Source: Pasteurella dagmatis (GTDB taxonomy: Bacteria > Pseudomonadota > Gammaproteobacteria > Enterobacterales > Pasteurellaceae). Taken from it: DNA of 64,000 nt. Below, piece after piece: positions 58,811-64,000 of this stretch. Location of the stretch: NCBI RefSeq assembly GCF_900186835.1, contig NZ_LT906448.1, forward strand, positions 744,001-808,000. Direction: 5' to 3'. The notes below the pieces were generated by a model. It was not told the origin of the DNA. It did not search any database and saw nothing but the letters and a program-made list of their open reading frames with translations. How positions within the stretch are numbered: position 1 is the first letter of the stretch; each line of letters starts with the position of its first letter. The translations under genes and the position numbers were made by a program.

Positions 58811-60137
58811 ATAGCAATTGTAGAAACTCGCCTACTGTATGGAATGAACCAAACACGAGGATAATATCATTTTTATCTGCTTTTTTAACCGCACTTTTTA
58901 CCCCACTCTCAACAGAGTTTTCGCTATTTGCGACAATGTTATAATTTGTAGAGCGAGCAATTTGTTGCAACGTCACGGAAAGTGCTTCGCCTGTTTGACC
59001 ACGATACCCCGTTAATGTCACACATTGCCATTCATCAACAATTGGCAGTAATGGCGAAAGCACACCTTGTGCATCTTTATCTTTCAAAATACCACAAACA
59101 GCGATAATTTTTCCGTGGTTTTGATCTTTAAGTGCAGTCAATTTTTCGGCAAGATAGTTCGCTGCGTGAGGGTTATGTCCAACATCAATAATTATACGTG
59201 GAAAATCAAGTAAGTCTTTATCACATAGCTGTGCAAAATGAGTTAACAACTCTGGTTTTAAAGTTTGGAAACGCCCCACTAGTTCAACCTCTTGCAATGA
59301 TTGGCGAAGAGTTACTTCCGAAATGGAGAAAGGCAACTGTTCAATTGTTGCAAGTGCCGTTGCTGCATTAGCAAGTGGAATTTGGCAAAGAGGGAGATTT
59401 TCTAACCTTACATTTTGCCCAATCCAATCCCAACTATTTTCATTTGCTACAAATTTCCAATCAATGTCACGACAAACAGTTTTACATTCAAGTGATTTTG
59501 CGTAATTAATCAGTTTTTGTGGAATATTTGGCTCACCAATAATAGCTGGTTTGTTAGTTCTAAAAATACCTGCTTTTTCAAAGCCAATTTGCTCTCGATC
59601 TGAACCTAAAAAATCAATGTGATCAATATCGATGCTAGTAATCACTGCCACATCACTATCGATAATATTCGTTGCATCTAAACGCCCACCAAGTCCAACT
59701 TCTAAGATTATAATATCTAGTTGCGCTTGCTTAAATAAATGCAATGCAGACAAGGTACTAAATTCAAAATAAGTGAGTGATTGCGTTTTATGCTCTTCAA
59801 TAAAAGCAAAAGAAGCCGTATGTACTTCATCAAGTAATTCTTGATTTTGGATACGCACACGCTCGTTATAACGAATTAAATGCGGTGAAGAATATACTCC
59901 AACACGATAGCCCGCATTTAGCAAGATTGTTTCAAGCAAACGACACGTGGTGCCTTTACCATTTGTACCACCAACAGTAATCACAAAAGGGGCTGGAGTT
60001 AATAAATCTAATCTTTCCGCAACAGATTTAATCCGTTCTAAGCCTAAATCAATAGCTTTAAAATGACTGTTTTCTAAATAAGAAAGCCACTGCGCTAGTG
60101 GCGAAGTGGCTGTTAATGAATTATTTGAGTTATGCAT
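58809..60137 (-). CDS. folC: Bifunctional dihydrofolate synthase / folylpolyglutamate synthase
   Basis: A Mur-ligase-like ATP enzyme that adds glutamate to dihydropteroate and then to folates. The P-loop [10 protein letters not shown] lies near 56-65, with H-N-P-H-A-A-N near 316. I choose the ATG at 60137, which gives 442 residues and aligns with E. coli FolC; it overlaps the accD stop by 8 bp. A TTG at 60179 opens the same frame but is less likely. accD-folC is a common gammaproteobacterial operon. Confidence 0.95.
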   Translation of the reverse strand: MHNSNNSLTATSPLAQWLSYLENSHFKAIDLGLERIKSVAERLDLLTPAPFVITVGGTNGKGTTCRLLETILLNAGYRVGVYSSPHLIRYNERVRIQNQELLDEVHTASFAFIEEHKTQSLTYFEFSTLSALHLFKQAQLDIIILEVGLGGRLDATNIIDSDVAVITSIDIDHIDFLGSDREQIGFEKAGIFRTNKPAIIGEPNIPQKLINYAKSLECKTVCRDIDWKFVANENSWDWIGQNVRLENLPLCQIPLANAATALATIEQLPFSISEVTLRQSLQEVELVGRFQTLKPELLTHFAQLCDKDLLDFPRIIIDVGHNPHAANYLAEKLTALKDQNHGKIIAVCGILKDKDAQGVLSPLLPIVDEWQCVTLTGYRGQTGEALSVTLQQIARSTNYNIVANSENSVESGVKSAVKKADKNDIILVFGSFHTVGEFLQLL

Positions 60138-61038
60138 TTGTTTCTTGAGTTTCTTCAACCAATAATTCAGGTTCAACAAAAGGGGATGGTTTATTACTTA
60201 ATTTACTTAATACGCTTGCTAAAGTATTGCGCATATCACCACGTTTAACAATCATATCGATTGCACCTTTTTCTAATAAGAATTCACTGCGTTGGAAACC
60301 TTCCGGTAATTTTTCACGCACAGTTTGCTCAATTACACGAGGACCAGCAAAACCAATTAACGCTTTAGGTTCAGCGATATTAATATCACCAAGCATCGCA
60401 AAACTTGCAGAAACCCCACCTAATGTTGGATCAGTTAAAACTGAAATAAATGGCACACCTTTTTCACGCATTTTTGCTAAAACGGCACTCGTTTTTGCCA
60501 TTTGCATTAACGAGAATAACGCTTCTTGCATACGTGCACCACCACTTGCAGAAAAACACACAAATGGGCAATTTTCCTCAATAGCTTTTTCTGCTGCCTG
60601 TACAAATTTTGCACCAACCACTGACCCCATTGAACCACCCATAAAGCTAAAGTTTGATGCAGCCGCCACAATTGGCATCCCATATAAAGTACCAAACATT
60701 GAAATTAATGCATCTTTCTCGCCAGTTTCTTTTTGGGCAGCTGAAATACGATCTTTATATTTTTTTAAGTCTTTAAATTTCAAAATATCTTTTGGTTCAA
60801 GATCAGCGGATAGCTCTTTCGTACTCTCTTTATCTAAGAGCGATAAAAGACGTTCTCTCGCATCAATGCGCATATGGTGTCCGCATTTTGGACAAACTTC
60901 TAGATGGCGTTTTAATTCATCACGATATAATACTTGTTCACAAGAAGTACACTTTGTCCAAACGCCTTCTGGTACGTTAGATTTACGAGAACCTGTCGAA
61001 GAAGTATTTTTACTAAAAATTCGATCAATCCAGCTCAT
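60130..61038 (-). CDS. accD: Acetyl-CoA carboxylase carboxyltransferase subunit beta
   Basis: The 302-residue beta subunit of carboxyltransferase, committing acetyl-CoA to fatty acid synthesis with AccA. The N-terminal zinc ribbon (C-T-S-C near 31-34 and C-P-K-C near 53-56) and the crotonase-fold [10 protein letters not shown] motif near 163-172 are clear. Confidence 0.97.
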   Translation of the reverse strand: MSWIDRIFSKNTSSTGSRKSNVPEGVWTKCTSCEQVLYRDELKRHLEVCPKCGHHMRIDARERLLSLLDKESTKELSADLEPKDILKFKDLKKYKDRISAAQKETGEKDALISMFGTLYGMPIVAAASNFSFMGGSMGSVVGAKFVQAAEKAIEENCPFVCFSASGGARMQEALFSLMQMAKTSAVLAKMREKGVPFISVLTDPTLGGVSASFAMLGDINIAEPKALIGFAGPRVIEQTVREKLPEGFQRSEFLLEKGAIDMIVKRGDMRNTLASVLSKLSNKPSPFVEPELLVEETQETNA

Positions 61039-61121
61039 ATTAATCCTTTTTATTAACGGGAAAATTTGGCTTATTACACCATAATTTAGGGTAATTGGCT
61101 AGCAATAAAGGTCTAATGTGG

Positions 61122-61916
61122 CTAGCATAATTCATTTTCTAAAAACAGTGGACCCAATGGATTTTTTGGTAATTGAAATTGTTCTGGATAAATTACATTC
61201 ACCAAATAAAGTCCCTCTGGTTTTGCTGTTGGTGCAGCTAAAGTGCGGTCTTTTTGCGCCAACAACCAACTCATCCATTCTACTGGCTGATGACCAGCCC
61301 CAATCTCAATCAAACTACCTACAATATTGCGCACCATATGATGTACAAAAGCATTAGCTTGAATATCCACAATAATATATTGTCCTCGACGAATTACATT
61401 CAAATGATGCACATTTCGAAATGGTGTATGTGATTGACATTGTGATGCACGAAATGAGGAGAAATCATTTTCGCCAAGCAATACTTGTCCTGCTTGATGC
61501 ATCAATTGATGATCCAATTCTAAATGGCAATGCGTAATACCCTTTGGCAAAATGGCAGAACGTAATTTATTACAATACAAAATATAACGATAACGACGTG
61601 CATTAGCGCTAAAACGAGCATGGAAATCTTCATCCACAATTTTCGCCCAGCTCACTGAAATATCATCAGGTAAATTGGCATTTACACCAAAACTCCATGC
61701 TTTTTCAGGGCGATTAGCATTGGTTTCAAAATGAATAACCTGACCTGTTGCGTGTACACCTGAGTCAGTTCGACCTGCGCAAAAAATTTGACAGTGTTCA
61801 TTTGCTACAAAAGAAATCGCTTTTTCTAATTCTTCTTGTACACTCGCTACTCTTTCTTGACGTTGCCAACCAAAATAATTTTTTCCGTTATATTGTATGC
61901 CTAGTGCCACTTTCAT
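61122..61916 (-). CDS. truA: tRNA pseudouridine(38-40) synthase
   Basis: Modifies U38-U40 in the anticodon arm. The 264-residue product has the catalytic [10 protein letters not shown] motif with Asp51 and the later [12 protein letters not shown] segment. An uptake core lies near 61241. Separated from accD by about 80 bp; possibly co-transcribed. Confidence 0.96.
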   Translation of the reverse strand: MKVALGIQYNGKNYFGWQRQERVASVQEELEKAISFVANEHCQIFCAGRTDSGVHATGQVIHFETNANRPEKAWSFGVNANLPDDISVSWAKIVDEDFHARFSANARRYRYILYCNKLRSAILPKGITHCHLELDHQLMHQAGQVLLGENDFSSFRASQCQSHTPFRNVHHLNVIRRGQYIIVDIQANAFVHHMVRNIVGSLIEIGAGHQPVEWMSWLLAQKDRTLAAPTAKPEGLYLVNVIYPEQFQLPKNPLGPLFLENELC

Positions 61917-62072
61917 AATTTAATCTTTTCTCACAATCAAATAAGTGCCTTATTATAGAGGAGATTTATGCTAGCGATAAGCAGAAAAATAAGGCAAAAT
62001 TTGATTTGATGATCGAATGTTAAATTAAAAAAGTGCGGTCGATTTTTCAAAAATTTTGATAAAGGATAAAAA

Positions 62073-62915
62073 ATGAAAGTTGGTTTAGTATTAGAAGGCG
62101 GAGCAATGCGAGCAATGTTTACTGCAGGTGTGCTTGATATGTTCCTTGATGAAAATATTCCCATTGATGGTATTGTTGCAGTTTCTGCAGGTGTATTATT
62201 CGGCGTAAATTTACCCTCTAGACAACGTGGACGTGCGATTCGTTATAATAAGGAATATCTCAATGACAAACGCTATCTGGGATTGCGTAGCCTCTTAACC
62301 ACAGGGAATATCGTCAATAAAGATTTTGCTTTTTACGAAGTGCCTTTCACTTTAGATCCTTTTGATGTTGATACTTTTATATCATCAAATATTAATTTCT
62401 ATGCAACACTCACCAATGTTAACACTGGTGAAGCGGAATATTTTAAATTAAAAAATCCATTGAAAGAAATGGAGGTATTACGTGCAACATCAGCGATGCC
62501 TTTTGTTTCAAAAATGGTGGAAATCAATGGTCAATTTTATCTTGATGGCGGAATTGCAGACAGTATCCCTCTAAAAAAATGCCAAGAACTTGGTTATGAC
62601 AAAATCATTGTAGTACTTACTCGCCCATTGGATTACCGTAAAAAGCCTGCACCTAACTGGATTATTAACGCATTTTATCGCAAATACCCTAAATTAGTCG
62701 AAAAACTCAAACTACGTTACCAGAATTACAATAACATGGTAGAAGAAATTATTAATCTCAACAATAACAAAGAAATTTTTGTTATCCGTCCTTCCCAAAC
62801 CTTGCCAATAAAACGTATTGAGAAAGATGTAGAAAAAGTACAAGCAATGTATGATTTAGGTATAGAAGATGCAAAAACAGAAATGGTAGCCTTAAAAGAA
62901 TTTTTAAAAAGTTAA
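62073..62915 (+). CDS. Patatin-like phospholipase family protein (YjjU-type)
   Basis: A 280-residue protein with the patatin oxyanion loop E-G-G-A-M-R (8-13), a nucleophile motif A-V-S-A-G with Ser38, and the catalytic Asp158 in D-G-G. The canonical G-x-S-x-G has Ala in place of the first Gly. There is no signal peptide, so a cytosolic or membrane-peripheral lipid acyl hydrolase is likely. A perfect uptake core (62031-62039) lies just upstream and GATAAAGGA supplies the ribosome-binding site. Confidence 0.9.
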   Translation: MKVGLVLEGGAMRAMFTAGVLDMFLDENIPIDGIVAVSAGVLFGVNLPSRQRGRAIRYNKEYLNDKRYLGLRSLLTTGNIVNKDFAFYEVPFTLDPFDVDTFISSNINFYATLTNVNTGEAEYFKLKNPLKEMEVLRATSAMPFVSKMVEINGQFYLDGGIADSIPLKKCQELGYDKIIVVLTRPLDYRKKPAPNWIINAFYRKYPKLVEKLKLRYQNYNNMVEEIINLNNNKEIFVIRPSQTLPIKRIEKDVEKVQAMYDLGIEDAKTEMVALKEFLKS

Positions 62916-62926
62916 AAAATTGCACA

Positions 62927-62966
62927 AAAAAGAAAGCCCAATAATTCCTTATTGGGCTTTCTTTTT
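62927..62966. terminator. Terminator between the patatin-like gene and rplY
   Basis: An 18-bp perfect stem (left arm AAAAAGAAAGCCCAATAA at 62927-62944) with a TTCC loop, A-rich before and T-rich after. It serves both convergent genes. Confidence 0.95.
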
Positions 62967-62976
62967 AGTTTAAAAA

Positions 62977-63261
62977 TTAAACACGCTTGAAGTCAATGTG
63001 TACTAATTTTGGTTTGAATGGATGACGTTGCATAGCTTGTGCTTTAACTGCAACTTCTTTACCTTCAATAACTAAAGTGATCACTTCTGAATAGAATGAA
63101 TCATGAACTTGTGCGTTATTTAAATCATCGTGGTTTAAGATGATTGAAACTGGTGCTTCGCTACCACCGTAAACGATAGCAGGGATTTGACCATTGTGAC
63201 GCAGGCGGCGGCTCGCACCCTTACCTTGCGCTTGACGAACTTCAGCAGTAAATTTAAACAT
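62977..63261 (-). CDS. rplY: 50S ribosomal protein L25
   Basis: A 94-residue short-form L25 that binds 5S rRNA, with G-A-S-R-R-L-R near 15-21, P-A-I-V-Y-G-G near 27-33 and [12 protein letters not shown] near 80-91. Divergent from the dedA gene. Confidence 0.97.
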   Translation of the reverse strand: MFKFTAEVRQAQGKGASRRLRHNGQIPAIVYGGSEAPVSIILNHDDLNNAQVHDSFYSEVITLVIEGKEVAVKAQAMQRHPFKPKLVHIDFKRV

Positions 63262-63494
63262 TTTTACTCTATCTCATATTTAAAATTAAAAGAAAAAAAT
63301 CGCAGGCGACCCAGCAATTTTCCATAAATTTGCTCAAAGTCTCACTTTGAGAGGCTGAATTATAGTGAATTTATAAGTACAAAGCAAATGTTTAATCCCG
63401 AATTTAAAGGACTTTTTTACTAGGCTTTTTATAGTAAAAGGAGGTAGAATAACACACTTTGTTTATGAAAATATTATTTTGTTGAGTGTATGTA

Positions 63495-64000
63495 ATGGAA
63501 CTGCTAATTTCATTTTTCTCCGATTATGGCTATTTTGCCGTGTTATTTATTCTTATTCTTTGTGGTTTTGGTCTACCTATTCCTGAAGACATTACCTTAG
63601 TTTCTGGTGGTGTAATTGCAGGTTTATATCCTGATGATATCAATGTACATATTATGCTTGTTGTGAGTATGTTTGGTGTTTTAGCTGGTGACTCTTGTAT
63701 GTACTGGCTAGGTCGTATTTACGGAGCAAAGATCTTACGTTTCCGTTTTATGCGAAAACTGATTACAGTGAAACGCTTAAGACTTGTTAAAGATAAATTT
63801 GAAAAATACGGGAACCGAGTCTTATTTACAGCACGTTTTTTACCAGGTTTACGTGCAGTGATTTATATGGTCTCTGGAATTACACGTCGTGTAAGTTACA
63901 CTCGTTTTCTATTGATTGATTTCTTTGCTGCCATTATTTCTGTACCAATTTGGGTTTATTTAGGATTCTTTGGTGCTAAAAATTTAGATTGGCTAAGAGA
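63495..64000 (+). CDS. DedA family inner-membrane protein, 3' end outside window
   Basis: The first 168 residues of a DedA protein, open to the window edge. Family hallmarks are F-G-L-P-I-P-E-D near 25-32, the G-D-S-C-M-Y-W-L-G-R segment near 66-75, and F-L-P-G-L-R-A near 116-122, where the Arg is essential in characterised members. DedA proteins act in membrane homeostasis and probably flip undecaprenyl phosphate or phospholipids. The ribosome-binding site at the ATG is weak (TGAG); a stronger GGAGG sits about 50 nt upstream with no usable start after it. Confidence 0.9.
   Translation, partial: MELLISFFSDYGYFAVLFILILCGFGLPIPEDITLVSGGVIAGLYPDDINVHIMLVVSMFGVLAGDSCMYWLGRIYGAKILRFRFMRKLITVKRLRLVKDKFEKYGNRVLFTARFLPGLRAVIYMVSGITRRVSYTRFLLIDFFAAIISVPIWVYLGFFGAKNLDWLR

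Noticed and set aside
60137-60179. Upstream TTG start for folC giving 456 aa.
   Set aside because: The extra 14 residues are read out of frame from the accD C-terminus; the ATG at 60137 gives the length and N-terminus expected of FolC.
63420-63484. GGAGG at 63440 with a hairpin upstream, and a six-codon ORF (63464-63484) before dedA, as a leader-peptide system.
   Set aside because: The distance from GGAGG to the tiny ORF is too long (about 19 nt) and the ORF has no distinctive codon content.

Overview
The window is AT-rich chromosomal DNA of a Pasteurellaceae bacterium, most likely a Haemophilus species. The strongest evidence is the Haemophilus-type DNA uptake sequence core AAGTGCGGT (or its complement), which I see roughly 40 times, several times as inverted pairs that form terminators. 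Gene content agrees: 286-aa TehB, MukFEB, an infC with a non-AUG start, a moaACDE operon without moaB, and a PurR-type box before purEK. I cannot fix the species. Some neighbourhoods match what I remember of H. influenzae (topA/lysR, purE-purK-aspC, pheS/pheT/ihfA/NlpC, yeaD-infC-rpmI-rplT, rplY/dedA), but the overall order does not.

Layout. 1-6.5 kb: the 5' part of an alpha-2-macroglobulin-like lipoprotein, dapD, an unknown gene, tehB, a cold-shock gene with a long leader, a lipoprotein and an AhpD-like protein. 6.5-13.4 kb: a sulfatase module. A TauE/SafE anion exporter diverges from a YidK-type symporter, a cytoplasmic YidJ-type sulfatase, a Crp/Fnr-type regulator, an anaerobic sulfatase maturase and a YeaD-type epimerase. 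A CRP-like site and an Fnr-like palindrome lie in the divergent promoter region. 13.5-14.9 kb: infC-rpmI-rplT. 15-23 kb: a Fur-type TonB-dependent receptor and a giant 1,822-aa trimeric autotransporter; this stretch has no perfect uptake sequence. 23.3-34.7 kb: msrA, ttcA, mukFEB, a DUF302 protein, an EamA transporter and sbcB. 34.8-37.3 kb: a gene-free tract with hairpins, an unknown membrane protein and yqjDEK. 37.4-48.9 kb: topA, a LysR regulator, rnm, pyrD, pepN, purEK and aspC. 48.9-52.5 kb: moaACDE behind a probable Moco riboswitch, with a divergent ybhK/yvcK gene. 52.5-58 kb: an NlpC/P60 lipoprotein, ihfA, and pheS-pheT separated by an unexpected secreted-protein gene, then an Rlu pseudouridine synthase. 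58-64 kb: a histidine phosphatase, folC, accD, truA, a patatin-like protein, rplY and a partial DedA gene.

Two things stand out. First, the giant autotransporter has a coiled-coil stalk of about 222 heptads in unbroken register (residues 187-1740). Almost every heptad reads Ile-x-x-Asn, which puts Ile at core position a and Asn at core position d. In known trimeric autotransporter stalks Asn at d binds anions in the core, so this predicts a fibre of roughly 230 nm with more than 200 stacked polar layers. It is built from 21-bp-multiple DNA repeats, including about ten 77-residue units. Second, the sulfatase module looks like a complete cytoplasmic pathway (import, maturation, hydrolysis, anion export, regulation) for a small sulfated compound whose identity is unknown.

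Most of the remaining genes are ordinary housekeeping genes, well conserved in length and motifs. Functions given for the unknown genes are descriptive only.
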